Origin: Streptomyces sp. BA2 | GTDB lineage: Bacteria > Actinomycetota > Actinomycetes > Streptomycetales > Streptomycetaceae | DNA length: 64,000 bases | Direction: 5' to 3' | Assembly (NCBI RefSeq): GCF_009769735.1 | Contig: NZ_WSRO01000002.1 | Span: forward strand, 4,352,001 to 4,416,000 | Shown: positions 1 to 10,641 of the stretch, one piece after another | How positions within the stretch are numbered: the first letter of the stretch is position 1 | How the letters are laid out: every line of letters starts with the position of its first letter | Position numbers and translations under genes: made by a program | Notes under the pieces: model-generated | What the model saw: the letters and a program-made list of their open reading frames with translations, nothing else | Database searches by the model: none | What the model was told of the DNA's origin: nothing

Positions 1-1621
1 AGCGGGCCTGGGACGCGACACCGGCGCCGAGGATCCCCACGACGACGAAGTTCAGAGCACGCAGATTCGGCAAGAGGTGCCGTACGACGACCAACTCACC
101 GGCCTCCGGCAGAAGTTCACGGAACCGCTCGACGGTCAGCTCATGGGCGAGCCACCGCCACGCGTCATCCGTGCGCACCCACACCCCGACATTCGCGTCC
201 CCGCCCTTGTCACCGCTGCGGGCCCCGGCGACAAGGCCGAGGGGAGCGCGGCGGGTGGGGCCGTCCGGCAGGGGCGGGGGCAGGGGCGGCTCGTCCGGTT
301 CTTCGAGTACGAGGGTGCCGCCGACGCCCTCCACAGGCTGCCGCTCGCCGCCGGGCAGGACGGCCACGTGGTCGACGGTGCCGCGCTCGACGTACGCGGC
401 TTCGAAGACTCCGTAGGGCGCGCCCTTGCCCGGGGGCGCCGTCACATGGAATCCGGGGTAGCTGCCGAGGGCCAGCTCGATCGCGGCCCCGCTCAGGGCG
501 CGGCCGACGGGGTCCGGCTGCGGATCGCGCACGACGAGCCGCAGCAGAGCGGAGGCGCCCTCTTCACTCGGAGCGTCCGGCCGGTCAGCACGAACGAGCT
601 CCCAACGCACCTCCTGCGGCCGGGACTTGGCACGCCCCATGGCATCCTCGACCTGAGCACGGACGAGACGGGCTTTCGCCTCCACATCGAGGCCGGTGAG
701 GACGAAGACGACTTCGTTACGGAAGCCGCCGAGCCGATTGAGCCCCACCTTCAGCGTCGGCGGCGGGGCTTCTCCCCGCACGCCCGCGACGCGCACCCGG
801 TCGGGCCCTTCCTGCGTGAGGGCGACCGTGTCGAGCCGGGCGGTGACGTCGGGCCCCGCGTACCGAGCACCGGAGGTCTCGTACAACAACTGCGCGGTGA
901 CCGTGCCGACGTCGACGAACCCACCGGTGCCGTCATGCTTGGTGATGACGCTCGACCCGTCCGCATGAATCTCGGCGACAGGAAAGCCGGGCCGAAGCAG
1001 CTCCCGCGCCGAACGCCCGGCAAAGAAGGCGTAGTTACCCCCGGTGGCCTGCGTCCCGCACTCCAATATGTGCCCAGCGACAACCGCGCCCGCAAGCTGG
1101 TCGCGATCCCCCTCCCCCCACCCGAAGTGAGCGGCGGCGGGCCCGCTGACAAGAGCGGCATCGGTCACCCGCCCGGTGACGACGACATCGGCCCCGGCAT
1201 GCAGACAGCCGGCGATTCCGGCGCCGCCGAGGTAGGCATTGGCGGTCAGGGCATCCGGAAAGCGGGACCCCAGATCATCACCCTCCACATGCGCAACACG
1301 CACGGCAACCCCGAGCCGGTCGGCCAACTCCCGCACACCATCGGCAAGTCCACCGGGATTGAGCCCCCCGGCATTGGCAACGATCTTGACCCCCCGCTCC
1401 TTGGCAAGCCCCAGGCACTCCTCCAACTGCCGCAGAAAGGTCTTCGCATAGCCGCGCGCGGGGTCCTTGAGCCGGTCGCGCCCGAGGATCAGCATGGTCA
1501 GTTCGGCGAGGTAATCCCCGGTGAGGACATCTAGCGGCCCACCGGTGAGCATCTCCCGCATGGCGTCGAAGCGATCGCCGTAGAACCCGGAGGCATTACC
1601 GACCCGCAAAGGCCCCTTCAC
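1..1621 (-). CDS. AtuA-like acyclic terpene utilisation family protein (DUF1446), 3' end cut by window edge
   Basis: About 540 codons are visible with no stop before base 1, so the gene runs off the left edge near its C-terminus. The GTG start (1621-1619) overlaps the TGA of the upstream gene as GTGA, which indicates translational coupling. The N-terminus [20 protein letters not shown], the motif [15 protein letters not shown] and the block [11 protein letters not shown] are typical of the AtuA core domain. The C-terminal part has [14 protein letters not shown], the signature of the AtuA-like ferredoxin-fold domain. AtuA itself belongs to citronellol/geraniol degradation in Pseudomonas. In actinomycetes the substrate is unknown, so only the family is claimed. 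No acyl-CoA carboxylase genes, the usual catabolic partners, are visible in the window. Confidence 0.85.
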   Translation of the reverse strand, partial: MKGPLRVGNASGFYGDRFDAMREMLTGGPLDVLTGDYLAELTMLILGRDRLKDPARGYAKTFLRQLEECLGLAKERGVKIVANAGGLNPGGLADGVRELADRLGVAVRVAHVEGDDLGSRFPDALTANAYLGGAGIAGCLHAGADVVVTGRVTDAALVSGPAAAHFGWGEGDRDQLAGAVVAGHILECGTQATGGNYAFFAGRSARELLRPGFPVAEIHADGSSVITKHDGTGGFVDVGTVTAQLLYETSGARYAGPDVTARLDTVALTQEGPDRVRVAGVRGEAPPPTLKVGLNRLGGFRNEVVFVLTGLDVEAKARLVRAQVEDAMGRAKSRPQEVRWELVRADRPDAPSEEGASALLRLVVRDPQPDPVGRALSGAAIELALGSYPGFHVTAPPGKGAPYGVFEAAYVERGTVDHVAVLPGGERQPVEGVGGTLVLEEPDEPPLPPPLPDGPTRRAPLGLVAGARSGDKGGDANVGVWVRTDDAWRWLAHELTVERFRELLPEAGELVVVRHLLPNLRALNFVVVGILGAGVASQAR

Positions 1622-2427
1622 CGCCCACCCTCCTCGGCACGCCGCCCCTCCTTGGCAGGCCTCCCCGCCCCCGGCGGCCCCGCGAAGGCCTGCGCGATGC
1701 CCAGCCACCGCTCGGCATCGACACCTTCCGCACGCACGGCGAGATCGTCCCGGTGCGCACGCTGCGTGACGAGAAGGCAGAAATCCAACGCGGCCCCGGT
1801 CACACGCTGTTCTGCGTCCTCGGGCCCACTGACCCACAACTCCCCCGAGGGCAGCCGAAGCTCAACCCGAAAAGGCCCCTCGGGCGCACTCAACCCCCGT
1901 ACACCGAAAGAGAAGTCCCGGGCCCGGACCCCGATGTGAGCCACGTGCCGCAACCGGTCCGTCGGTACCCGCTCCACTCCCAGCGCGTCCGCGACGTCCT
2001 GACCGTGGGCCCAGGTCTCCATCAGCCGGGCGGTGGCCATGGAGGTGGCCGACATGGGCGGCCCGTACCAGGGAAACCGAGTGCCGCGCGGGGCAGCCGT
2101 CAGGGCTTTCAGCAGGGCCTCACGCCCGGCGCGCCACTGGGCGAGCAACTCGCCGGGCGGCAGCGCGGCCCCCTCCTCGGCCCCGTCATCGACGAACGAA
2201 TCAGGAGCGGCAAGGGCCTCCTCGACGAGCCGACCGAAGGCATCACCATCGGTGACAGCAGTCAAGGCGGCCCGGTCGGTCCAGGCGAGATGGGCGATCT
2301 GATGGGCGACGGTCCAGCCGACGGCGGGAGTAGGAAGGGCCCACTCGCCGCTCAACCCTCCTACCAGCTGGTCGAGTTCATCGCTCTCACGGCGCAGATC
2401 GTCGAGCACGGGCACAGCTTCGGACAC
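1618..2427 (-). CDS. TIGR03084-type DinB/mycothiol-dependent metal-binding protein
   Basis: The protein has 269 aa. I chose the GTG start at 2427-2425 because GAGGGGAG precedes it. The same frame stays open upstream to 2679, but there it would overlap the exporter gene. The N-terminal half (about 1-150) resembles the mycothiol-dependent maleylpyruvate isomerase four-helix fold: [18 protein letters not shown], then [15 protein letters not shown], with histidines placed for metal binding. The C-terminal half ([34 protein letters not shown]) matches the SCP-like module that follows it in this family. It shares a GTGA overlap with the AtuA-like gene, so the two are probably one operon for degradation of an unknown compound. 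Confidence 0.8.
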   Translation of the reverse strand: MSEAVPVLDDLRRESDELDQLVGGLSGEWALPTPAVGWTVAHQIAHLAWTDRAALTAVTDGDAFGRLVEEALAAPDSFVDDGAEEGAALPPGELLAQWRAGREALLKALTAAPRGTRFPWYGPPMSATSMATARLMETWAHGQDVADALGVERVPTDRLRHVAHIGVRARDFSFGVRGLSAPEGPFRVELRLPSGELWVSGPEDAEQRVTGAALDFCLLVTQRAHRDDLAVRAEGVDAERWLGIAQAFAGPPGAGRPAKEGRRAEEGGR

Positions 2428-2503
2428 GGAGCGCTCCCCTCGGGGCACGGCGGTGTGCCCCGGAGCATGGCAGCGCCCGGAGAAACAAGCAAGCGTGCTT
2501 GCA

Positions 2504-3481
2504 TTACTTTCCGGCCGTCTCCGAAACGACGTCCTCGGCTTCCTCGGCTGCGGCCACCACAGTTTCCGGCGCGCTCCCCGAAACGACCTCCCCGGAACCA
2601 CGAGGCTTCCCACGCCCGACCTGAGTCCGAACGGCACCCATGCTGGCGGCGATGACCAGCGAGATGGCCAGAGCCTCATTCACGGAGAGCGCCTGGTTCA
2701 GCACGAGGAACCCGGCGACGGCCGCGATGGCCGGTTCCAGACTCATCATGATCGCGAAGGTGGAGGCGGGAAGCCTGCGCAGGGCGAGCAACTCAAGCGT
2801 GTAGGGCAGCACGGAGGACATCACGGCGACGGCCGCGCCAAGGGCGAGCACCTCGGGCCGCACAAGCTTCTCCCCGGACTCGATGAGACCGAGCGGCAAA
2901 AACAGAACAGCCGCGACGACCATCGCGAGGGCCAGCCCGTCGGCCTGCGGGAAGCGACGCCCCGTACGGGCGCTGAACATGATGTACGTGGCCCACATGG
3001 CACCGGCGCCAAGGGCGTACGCGACACCAACCGGATCGAGCCCGCTGAAGCCGCCCCCGCCCCCCAGCAGAAAGACGCCACACAGGGCGAGCCCGGCCCA
3101 GACGAGATTCACGGCACGCCGCGAAGCGAAAACAGAAAGAGCGAGCGGCCCGAGCACTTCAAGCGTCACAGCGGGCCCCATGGGAATCCGGGCGACGGAC
3201 TGATAAAAGAGCCCATTCATCCCGGCCATGGCCACCCCAAAGGCGACCACGGTCCCCCAGTCGGCCCGTGAGTACCCCCGCACCTTGGGCCGGCAGACGA
3301 TCATCAACACCAGAGCGGCAAAGGCGAGCCGCAGGGTCACGATGCCGAGGGCTCCGGCCTTGGGCATCACGCTCACGGCGATGGCCCCGCCGAACTGGAC
3401 GGAGACACCGCCCGCGAGCACGAGACCGACGGCACCCCATCGCCCGCCGGGTGCCGCCTCACCACTCCTCGACGCGTCCAC
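2504..3481 (-). CDS. EamA/DMT-family exporter (RhtA-like)
   Basis: This is a polytopic membrane protein with about ten hydrophobic segments in two EamA repeats, of the threonine/homoserine exporter (RhtA) type: [60 protein letters not shown], then a charged tail rich in A/E/V. The most conserved part begins at [12 protein letters not shown]. The start is uncertain: GTG 3481 has a GAAGGG box 6 nt upstream, while a TTG at 3541 would add 20 residues. It lies 76 bp upstream of the TIGR03084-type gene on the same strand. Its substrate cannot be told from sequence; amino acids or metabolites are usual for the family. Confidence 0.85.
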   Translation of the reverse strand: MDASRSGEAAPGGRWGAVGLVLAGGVSVQFGGAIAVSVMPKAGALGIVTLRLAFAALVLMIVCRPKVRGYSRADWGTVVAFGVAMAGMNGLFYQSVARIPMGPAVTLEVLGPLALSVFASRRAVNLVWAGLALCGVFLLGGGGGFSGLDPVGVAYALGAGAMWATYIMFSARTGRRFPQADGLALAMVVAAVLFLPLGLIESGEKLVRPEVLALGAAVAVMSSVLPYTLELLALRRLPASTFAIMMSLEPAIAAVAGFLVLNQALSVNEALAISLVIAASMGAVRTQVGRGKPRGSGEVVSGSAPETVVAAAEEAEDVVSETAGK

Positions 3482-3622
3482 AACCAACCCTTCCACTGCT
3501 CCAGCCTCGACCAGTCCACTCACCTGAACTGCCTCGTCCAAGGTAGTAGACCACGTCAGGATTGTGGAGCGCTTTTACTGCTGTACGCAAACGGCGTCCA
3601 CATGCCGAGGCGGAAGGGGCGC

Positions 3623-4120
3623 TCACGACGCGGCGAGAGCCTCCCGCCACACAGGACTGTCGACGTAGTGGTTGTCGAAACGCTCGGAGGACTCCGCGAT
3701 GGCCTCCGGATCGGTCTCACCGCGCATCACGCTGCCGAGGAGACGCAGGTAGTCGAAGCGGGCCATGCCAGGAGTGAAGATGAACAGGACGTCCGCCGTG
3801 CGGCCCGGGGCCGCGGCGAAGGCGTGAGGGGTGTGCGGGGGCACGGCGAGGAAGTCACCGGCGTTCAGGACGGTGAGGTCATCACCCACCAGAACCCGCA
3901 ACGAGCCACTGATCACAAAAAAGAGCTCAGTGGCCTTGGTGTGAAAGTGCGCGGGAGCCCCGGCGGCCCCCTCAGCAAACGTGGACCGATAAGCGGTGAA
4001 CCCACCCCCCGCCCCGTCCGCGTCGGCCAGCAGCGTCATCACGCTGCTCGGGTCGGCACTGGTCTCGGCCTCCGAGGCACGGGTGAGGAGGGCGGCGAAG
4101 TCGGCGTTCGTGCTGCTCAT
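3623..4120 (-). CDS. Cupin-domain protein (quercetin dioxygenase-like)
   Basis: The protein has 165 aa and a single conserved beta-barrel (about residues 30-125). The metal-binding cupin motif is visible as PAHFHTKATELFFVISG followed by PPHTPHAFAA, giving H-x-H, E and a later H. The family includes quercetin 2,3-dioxygenase-like enzymes and small non-enzymatic sensors, and the substrate cannot be assigned. The C-terminal region (FDYLRLLGSVMRGETDPEAI) resembles cupins that Streptomyces often carries as single genes. It stands alone: 81 bp separate it from the exporter and 164 bp from the FAD/FeS gene, and both gaps show no further gene. Confidence 0.85.
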   Translation of the reverse strand: MSSTNADFAALLTRASEAETSADPSSVMTLLADADGAGGGFTAYRSTFAEGAAGAPAHFHTKATELFFVISGSLRVLVGDDLTVLNAGDFLAVPPHTPHAFAAAPGRTADVLFIFTPGMARFDYLRLLGSVMRGETDPEAIAESSERFDNHYVDSPVWREALAAS

Positions 4121-4284
4121 GGCGGTAACCCTTCGATCCAGCGGCGCGATCGCGCCGTGCTGTGACCACCACCCTACGAAGCGAAAAGCCCCCCATCAGA
4201 GTGCAATCATCCACCAGAATCCGAGGTCAATTCCCACCCACGCGGGCCCGATTGCAAGCGCACCGAAGCCACGGCCCACCCCAC

Positions 4285-7152
4285 TCACACCTCTCCCGCC
4301 CCCAACCCCTCAGCCAAAACCTCCGCCAAGTGCCGCCCACGCACCCCGTGCCCCAACTCCCCCAACGCACCCAGCTGCTCCAACTGCGTCCGGCACGAGA
4401 ACCCGTCCGCAAGGACCACCGCCCCACCGGCCGCCCTGACCGAGGGAAGCAACTGCTCCTCCGCACAAGCCACCGACACCTCGTAATGCCCGGCCTCGAA
4501 GCCGAAGTTCCCCGCGAGCCCGCAGCAGCCCCCGCTCAACTCCCCCTCCAGGCCCGCCTTCTCCCGCAGGCGGCGCTCGGCGCCGTCCCCCAGCACCGCG
4601 TGCTGATGGCAGTGCGTCTGGCCGACCACCGGGCGCCCGATCCGGGGCGGCGACCACTCCGGGGCCAGTTCCTCAAGGGCCTGCGCGAACGTCCGTACGC
4701 GGCCCGCGAGTTCCGTCGCCCGCTCGTCCTCCCCTCCCAGCAGCTCCACCAGATCCGTCTTCAGCGCCGCCGCGCAGCTCGGTTCGAGGACCACGAGCGG
4801 CGCCCCCGAGTCCAGCAGCGGCGCCATCCGCTCCAGAGTCCTCAGCATCACCGCCCGCGCACGGTCCAACTGGCCCGTGGACACGTACGTAAGACCGCAG
4901 CACACATCCCCCGGCGGCACGACGACCCGTAGCCCGGCGTCCTCAAGGACACGCACCGCCGCCCGGCCTACCCCCGGCGACAGGTGATCCGTGAACGTGT
5001 CCGGCCACAGCACGACCGCCGGACCTGAGGCCTTGGTGTCCCCCCGCCCCCGGAACCACCCCCGAAACGTCTCCCCCGCCAGCTGCGGAATCTCCCTCTC
5101 CGGAGCGATCCCGCCCAACCGCTTCGCCAGCGACGCCAACACCCCCACCCTCGCCAGCGCATTCGCCACCCCCACCATCCGCGTCCGGTTCGCGAGCCGC
5201 AGCCACAGCGGCAGCCAGCCCATCGCGTAGTGCGCGGCGGGGCGCCTGCGGCCCTCGTAGTGGTGGTGCAGGAACTCCGCCTTGTACGTGGCCATGTCCA
5301 CGCCCACCGGACAGTCCGACCGGCAGCCCTTGCAGGAGAGGCACAGGTCGAGCGCGTCCCGCACTTCCTCCGAGCGCCAGCCGTCCGTCACCACCTCCCC
5401 CGCGAGCATCTCGTGCAACATCCGCGCCCGCCCCCGCGTGGAGTGCTCCTCCTCACCCGTGGCCCGGAACGACGGGCACATCACTCCGTCCCCCGAACCC
5501 CCCGAACCAGCCGAAGTGGTGCGGCACTTCGCGACGCCCACGCACCGCCTGACCGCCGCCGAGAAGTCCCCACCGTCATGCGGGTACCCGAAGGCCACGT
5601 CCACCGGCTTCCGCGGCAGTGGGTCGAACCGCAGGTTCGTGTCCAGCGGCGCGGGCCGCACCAGCATCCCCGGGTTCAGCAGGTCCGCCGGGTCCCACAC
5701 CCCCTTCACCCGCTCGAACAGCCGGACGAGGTCAGCCCCGTACATCTTCGGAAGGAGCTCGGCCCGCGCCTGCCCGTCGCCGTGCTCGCCCGACAGCGAA
5801 CCCCCGTGCGCGACCACGACCTCCGCCAGGTCCTCCGAGAAGCGACGGAAGCGCCGCACGCCCGTCTCGCTCATCAGGTCGAAGTCGATGCGTACGTGGA
5901 TGCAGCCGTCCCCGAAGTGTCCGTACGGAGTCCCGCGCAGGCCGTGCTCGGCGAGCAACCCCCTGAAGTCCCGCAGGTACGCCCCGAGGCGGGCGGGCGG
6001 CACCGCGCAGTCCTCCCACCCCGGCCACGCCTCGCTGCCGTCCGGCATCCGCGTCGCCGTCCCGCTGGCGTCCTCGCGGACCCGCCACAGCGCGCGCTGC
6101 CCGGCCGGGTCGGTCACCACCACCGAGTCCACGGCGCCGTCACCCGCAGCCGCCCGCGCGATCGCCTCCGCACGCGCGCGTGCCTCACTCCCGCTCGCGC
6201 CGCCCGTCTCCACGAACAGCCAGGCTCCGCCCTTGGGCAGCCCTTCCGATCCCCGTACGAGGTCGGCGGCCATCCCCTCCACCGTCAGGGGCCCGTGGGG
6301 CAGCAGTCCGGCCGCGGCCTCCGCCGCGGCGCTCTCGTCGGCGTACCCGAGAACCGCGAGCGCACGCGCGCGTGGCGACTCGACGAGGCGTACGACCGCC
6401 TCCGTCACGACGCCCAGCGTGCCCTCCGATCCGCAGAAGGCGCGGGCCAGATCGACGCCCCGCTCGGGGAGCATGGCGTCGAGCGCATAGCCGGAGATAC
6501 GGCGCGGGAGCTCCGGAAATCCGGTGCGCAGGAGCTCCAACTCGCCGCCCACCAGCGCTCGCAGGCCCTCCGGCGCACCATCCCACCCCTGCCCCAGTGC
6601 GAGCCGCGCGCCCGCCCCGCTCACGACCGAGAGCGAGGCGACGTTGTCGGCGGTCGTGCCCCAGGCGACCGAGTGCGATCCGCAGGAGTTGTTGCCGATC
6701 ATGCCGCCGAGCGTGCAGCGGTTGTGCGTGGACGGATCCGGGCCGAAGGTCAGGCCGTACGCCCCCGCCGCGCCACGCAGCTCGTCGCAGATCACCCCCG
6801 GCTGGACGACCGCGGTCCGCGACTCCGCGTCCACGGACACGATCCGGTTCATGTGCCGTGTGAAGTCGAGGACGAGCCCCGTGCCGGTCGCCTGCCCGGC
6901 GATGGACGTACCGGCGCCGCGGGCCACGACCGGCACCCCGCGCTCCCGGCACACGGCGAGGGCCGCCGCCACGTCGTCCGCGTCGCGCGGGGCGTGGACG
7001 CCCAGCGGCACGCGACGGTAGTTGGACGCGTCCATGGTGTTCAGGGCCCGCGCGGTGACGGAGAAGTCCACCTCCCCGCGCACGGCCGCCCGCAGTTCCT
7101 TTTCCACGCCTTCGGCGTCGCTGCCTCCGAGATCACTCATGCCCATATCCAT
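4285..7152 (-). CDS. FAD-linked and Fe-S 2-hydroxyacid dehydrogenase (YdiJ/D-lactate dehydrogenase type)
   Basis: At 955 aa this is a fusion of three parts. An N-terminal PCMH-type FAD domain carries VARGAGTSIAGQATG and a GNNSCGSHSV block (residues about 50-220). A GlcD-like cap follows (YGHFGDGCIHVRIDFD, SGEHGDGQARAEL, about 250-530). The C-terminal GlpC-like part has an Fe-S cluster motif beginning at C604 (CLSCKGCRSDCPVG) and two cysteine-rich CCG units (VCCGLTYVSTG and GGCCGLAGNFGFEAG). Such proteins oxidise D-lactate, glycolate or D-2-hydroxyglutarate and pass electrons to the respiratory chain. Substrate preference cannot be read from sequence. ATGs at 7152, 7146 and 7140 lie in frame and none has a clear Shine-Dalgarno site, so the start is approximate. 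Confidence 0.9.
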   Translation of the reverse strand: MDMGMSDLGGSDAEGVEKELRAAVRGEVDFSVTARALNTMDASNYRRVPLGVHAPRDADDVAAALAVCRERGVPVVARGAGTSIAGQATGTGLVLDFTRHMNRIVSVDAESRTAVVQPGVICDELRGAAGAYGLTFGPDPSTHNRCTLGGMIGNNSCGSHSVAWGTTADNVASLSVVSGAGARLALGQGWDGAPEGLRALVGGELELLRTGFPELPRRISGYALDAMLPERGVDLARAFCGSEGTLGVVTEAVVRLVESPRARALAVLGYADESAAAEAAAGLLPHGPLTVEGMAADLVRGSEGLPKGGAWLFVETGGASGSEARARAEAIARAAAGDGAVDSVVVTDPAGQRALWRVREDASGTATRMPDGSEAWPGWEDCAVPPARLGAYLRDFRGLLAEHGLRGTPYGHFGDGCIHVRIDFDLMSETGVRRFRRFSEDLAEVVVAHGGSLSGEHGDGQARAELLPKMYGADLVRLFERVKGVWDPADLLNPGMLVRPAPLDTNLRFDPLPRKPVDVAFGYPHDGGDFSAAVRRCVGVAKCRTTSAGSGGSGDGVMCPSFRATGEEEHSTRGRARMLHEMLAGEVVTDGWRSEEVRDALDLCLSCKGCRSDCPVGVDMATYKAEFLHHHYEGRRRPAAHYAMGWLPLWLRLANRTRMVGVANALARVGVLASLAKRLGGIAPEREIPQLAGETFRGWFRGRGDTKASGPAVVLWPDTFTDHLSPGVGRAAVRVLEDAGLRVVVPPGDVCCGLTYVSTGQLDRARAVMLRTLERMAPLLDSGAPLVVLEPSCAAALKTDLVELLGGEDERATELAGRVRTFAQALEELAPEWSPPRIGRPVVGQTHCHQHAVLGDGAERRLREKAGLEGELSGGCCGLAGNFGFEAGHYEVSVACAEEQLLPSVRAAGGAVVLADGFSCRTQLEQLGALGELGHGVRGRHLAEVLAEGLGAGEV

Positions 7153-7171
7153 CCCCGTTCTCGCGTGGGTA

Positions 7172-7191
7172 TCCCCGGCTTCAGCCGGGGA
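7172..7191. repeat. Perfect 9-bp inverted repeat, transposon-end-like hairpin
   Basis: TCCCCGGCT and AGCCGGGGA flank a two-base centre, 20 bp upstream of the FAD/FeS gene start. It has no T-run on either side. It resembles the subterminal hairpins of IS200/IS605-type elements in actinomycetes, but no transposase or TnpB remnant is present in the 273-bp gap. It could equally be a leader hairpin of the FAD/FeS gene. Confidence 0.45.
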
Positions 7192-7413
7192 GGGAAACGC
7201 ATCCTGCGTGCGGAGCCGCGACGCGGCGGAGTCTCTGCGTTGTCAGTGGGCTCCGCTCTCTCTGGCCGCAGCCGAACGTTCGAAAGCGCACCTACCCATT
7301 GCCGCGATTTGATGATGGCGACGCAGAACGACCTGTACGAGCTGCCGGTGATCTTGGGCCCGTCCGGCGGTCTCACCCGACGGACACCCGGAGGCCACGG
7401 CGACGGAAGCCGC

Positions 7414-8544
<1,131 letters not shown>

Positions 8545-8552
8545 GGTTTCAC

Positions 8553-8645
8553 TGTCACCTGCGGGTGCCTTGTGGCTGGCCGCGCCCACGCGGCGGAGCC
8601 GCAAGTGTCACAGCCCCGCGCCCCTTTGGGCGCGGGGAACTCTGC
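8553..8645. repeat. Copy of the GCGCGGGGAACTGCGC intergenic repeat family
   Basis: This sequence shares blocks with other intergenic copies at 28139-28178 and 60376-60720 in this window (CTGCGGGTG, TTGTGGCTGG, CCCCGCGCCCC, GCGCGGGGAAC). It lies between two convergent genes and codes for nothing. Confidence 0.6.
8614..8637. terminator. Bidirectional hairpin between serC and ABC permease
   Basis: A perfect 10-bp GC stem (CCCCGCGCCC / GGGCGCGGGG) has a CTTT loop. It sits 70 bp after serC and 11 bp after the convergent ABC permease gene. It has no U-tract, which is common for Streptomyces terminators. Confidence 0.6.
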
Positions 8646-8647
8646 TT

Positions 8648-9493
8648 TCACCTGCTCAACTGCTTGAACTTCCGCACCGCCAGCGGCAGGAACAGGAGTG
8701 AGATCGCCACCGGCCAGACCACGGCCATGAGCACCGCGTTCTGCTCGACCCAACTCGCCCCGCCCGCCCCGGGGTTGCCGAACAGTTCGCGTGCCGCCGT
8801 GCCCGTGGAGGAGACCGGGTTCCAGGCGGCGATCGGTGCGAGCCAGTCCGGCATCAGGGACGGCGCGACGAAGACGCTGGAGATCATGGTGAGCGGGAAG
8901 GCGACCGCGTAGAGCCCGCCGGCCGCCTCCGGTGTCGGCACCACGAGGCCCAGGAAGACACCCACCCAGATCAGGCTGAACCGCAGGAACAGCAGCAGGG
9001 CGAAGGCGGCCAGGGTCTCGGGCAGTCCCGCGCTGGAACGCCAGCCGATGGCGAGCGCGGTGAGCGCGAGGATCGTCAGCTCGGCGCAGGCCACGATGAG
9101 GTCGGCGAGTCCGCGCCCGGCGGCCACCGCAGATGGCGCCATCGGCATCGAGCGGAAGCGGTCGATGACGCCCTTGGTGGAGTCCGTGACGACCGCCATC
9201 GCGGTGTTCATGAAGCCGAAGGCCATGGTCATCACGAACATGCCGGGCATCAGGAACTGCTTGTAGTCGCCGTCCTTGCCCCCGCCGGGCACCTTCATCG
9301 CCTCGCCGAAGACGAATCCGTACAGGAGCACGGAGATGATCGGGAAGCCCAGCTGCCAGGCGATGGTGGCGGGCTGGCGCTGGAAGTGGGTGAGGTAGCG
9401 GCGGGTGACGTTCCAGGTGTCGGCGAGCGCCCAGTAGAGGCGTCCGCGCGGGGCGTCGGCGGTCAGGGGGTCCGAAGTCAGTACGGCGCTCAT
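8648..9493 (-). CDS. ABC-2 type transporter permease (DrrB-like)
   Basis: The protein has 281 aa and about six membrane segments, with the ABC-2 signature: [20 protein letters not shown] near the start and [20 protein letters not shown] in the middle. The start is ATG 9493, whose ATGA overlaps the stop of the ATPase gene. An open N-terminal extension to 9556 is shadow sequence within the ATPase gene. It is the membrane half of a daunorubicin-resistance-type exporter with the ATPase encoded at 9490-10506. The pair probably exports a drug or lipid-like compound and is controlled by the divergent TetR regulator. Confidence 0.9.
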   Translation of the reverse strand: MSAVLTSDPLTADAPRGRLYWALADTWNVTRRYLTHFQRQPATIAWQLGFPIISVLLYGFVFGEAMKVPGGGKDGDYKQFLMPGMFVMTMAFGFMNTAMAVVTDSTKGVIDRFRSMPMAPSAVAAGRGLADLIVACAELTILALTALAIGWRSSAGLPETLAAFALLLFLRFSLIWVGVFLGLVVPTPEAAGGLYAVAFPLTMISSVFVAPSLMPDWLAPIAAWNPVSSTGTAARELFGNPGAGGASWVEQNAVLMAVVWPVAISLLFLPLAVRKFKQLSR

Positions 9494-10506
9494 GCCGCGG
9501 CTCCCGTCTTCTCGTCGATGTCGGCGGCCGCTTGCCCGGCCGCGTCCGTCTCGCACTCCGTCCGGTGTCCCGTCAGGCGCAGGAACACGTCGTCGAGGCT
9601 CGGCCTGCGCAGTCCGATGTCCTCCACGGCGACGCCCTGGTCCTGCAAGGTCCGTGCCACGTCCGTCAGGGCGCCGACCCGGTCGGTCACGGCCGCCTGG
9701 ACGCGCCGCTCCAGGTCGATGGCCTCGGGCACGCCCTCGGCGACCCGGGCGACGGCCCGCAGGGCCGCGGGCAGATCGGCGGCCTCGCGCACCACGACCT
9801 CCAGATAGCTGCCGCCCACCGTGTTCTTCAGGCCGTCCGGGGTGTCGTCGGCGATGGCGCGGCCCTGGTCGATGACGGTGATCCGGGAGGCCAGCTTGTC
9901 GGCCTCCTCCAGATACTGGGTGGTGAGCAGGACGGTGGTGCCGTCCGCGACCAACTTCCTTACGGTGTCCCAGACTTCGAGGCGGCTGCGCGGGTCGAGT
10001 CCTGTGGTCGGCTCGTCCAGGAAGAGGACGGCGGGCGAGAGGATCATCGATGCGGCGAGGTCGAGCCTGCGCCGCATGCCGCCGCTGTACTGGCCCGCGC
10101 CCTTGCCTGCCGCGTCCACCAGGTCGAACTGCTCCAGGAGTTCCTGGGCGCGCCGCGCGGCCCGCTTCCCGCCGAGGTGGAAGAGGCGGCCGAACATCTC
10201 CAGGTTCTGCCGTCCTGTGAGGATCTCGTCGACCGCCGCGTACTGGCCGGTCAGGCCGATGCGGCTGCGCACGACATCCGACTGGCGCACGACGTCGGCG
10301 CCGGCGACCTCGGCGCGGCCGCCGTCGAGCCTCACCAGCGTCGAGAGGATGCGCACGGCTGTGGTCTTGCCCGCGCCGTTCGGGCCGAGCAGTCCGTGCA
10401 CCGTGCCGCGCTCCACGTGCAGATCGAAGGCGTCCAGGGCCTTCTTGTCGCCGTAGCGCTTGTCGAGCCCCTCGGCCCGCACCGCGTATTCGTTCGTCTC
10501 GCTCAC
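9490..10506 (-). CDS. ABC transporter ATP-binding protein (DrrA-like)
   Basis: This is a nucleotide-binding subunit of 338 aa with Walker A GPNGAGKT, signature SGGMRRRLD, Walker [13 protein letters not shown], and the C-terminal DUF4162-like domain typical of DrrA proteins ([12 protein letters not shown]). The GTG start at 10506 is preceded by GGAGGGG at 5-bp spacing. An in-frame ATG at 10539 has no such site and lies close to the operators. It is translationally coupled to the permease by ATGA. Three TetR-type operators lie 46-104 bp upstream of its start. Confidence 0.92.
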   Translation of the reverse strand: MSETNEYAVRAEGLDKRYGDKKALDAFDLHVERGTVHGLLGPNGAGKTTAVRILSTLVRLDGGRAEVAGADVVRQSDVVRSRIGLTGQYAAVDEILTGRQNLEMFGRLFHLGGKRAARRAQELLEQFDLVDAAGKGAGQYSGGMRRRLDLAASMILSPAVLFLDEPTTGLDPRSRLEVWDTVRKLVADGTTVLLTTQYLEEADKLASRITVIDQGRAIADDTPDGLKNTVGGSYLEVVVREAADLPAALRAVARVAEGVPEAIDLERRVQAAVTDRVGALTDVARTLQDQGVAVEDIGLRRPSLDDVFLRLTGHRTECETDAAGQAAADIDEKTGAAA

Positions 10507-10551
10507 CGCTGCCCCTCCAGCCCTTCCGGTCCCAGTCATCCGAACCCCTCT

Positions 10552-10610
10552 GGGTACGCCGTACTCAATAGAGAGTACACCGTACTCAATTTTTCGGGTA
10601 CACCGTACCC
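10552..10610. promoter_or_regulatory. Three tandem TetR-type operators
   Basis: Three 15-bp inverted repeats with the form GRGTAC-n3-GTACYC lie at 10552-10566, 10573-10587 and 10596-10610. Their starts are 21 and 23 bp apart, about two helical turns, so they fall on one DNA face. They lie between the divergent ATPase and tetR genes, close to the promoters of both. This is good evidence for autoregulation and exporter control by the TetR protein. Confidence 0.8.
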
Positions 10611-10628
10611 AATTAGAGATCCGGCGAT

Positions 10629-10634
10629 TAGGCT
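10629..10634 (+). promoter_or_regulatory. Putative -10 box of tetR
   Basis: TAGGCT lies 7 bp before the ATG at 10642 and no Shine-Dalgarno site intervenes. The third operator lies in the expected -35 region, where binding would block RNA polymerase. Confidence 0.45.
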
Positions 10635-10641
10635 GAGCGTC

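Noticed and set aside
77..1534. 485-codon + strand frame
   Set aside because: Antisense to the AtuA-like gene, which carries clear motifs and a coupled GTG start.
7137..7376. 79-codon minus-strand frame upstream of serC
   Set aside because: It starts in the serC upstream region and ends in the transposon-end-like hairpin; similar translated ends are known artefacts.
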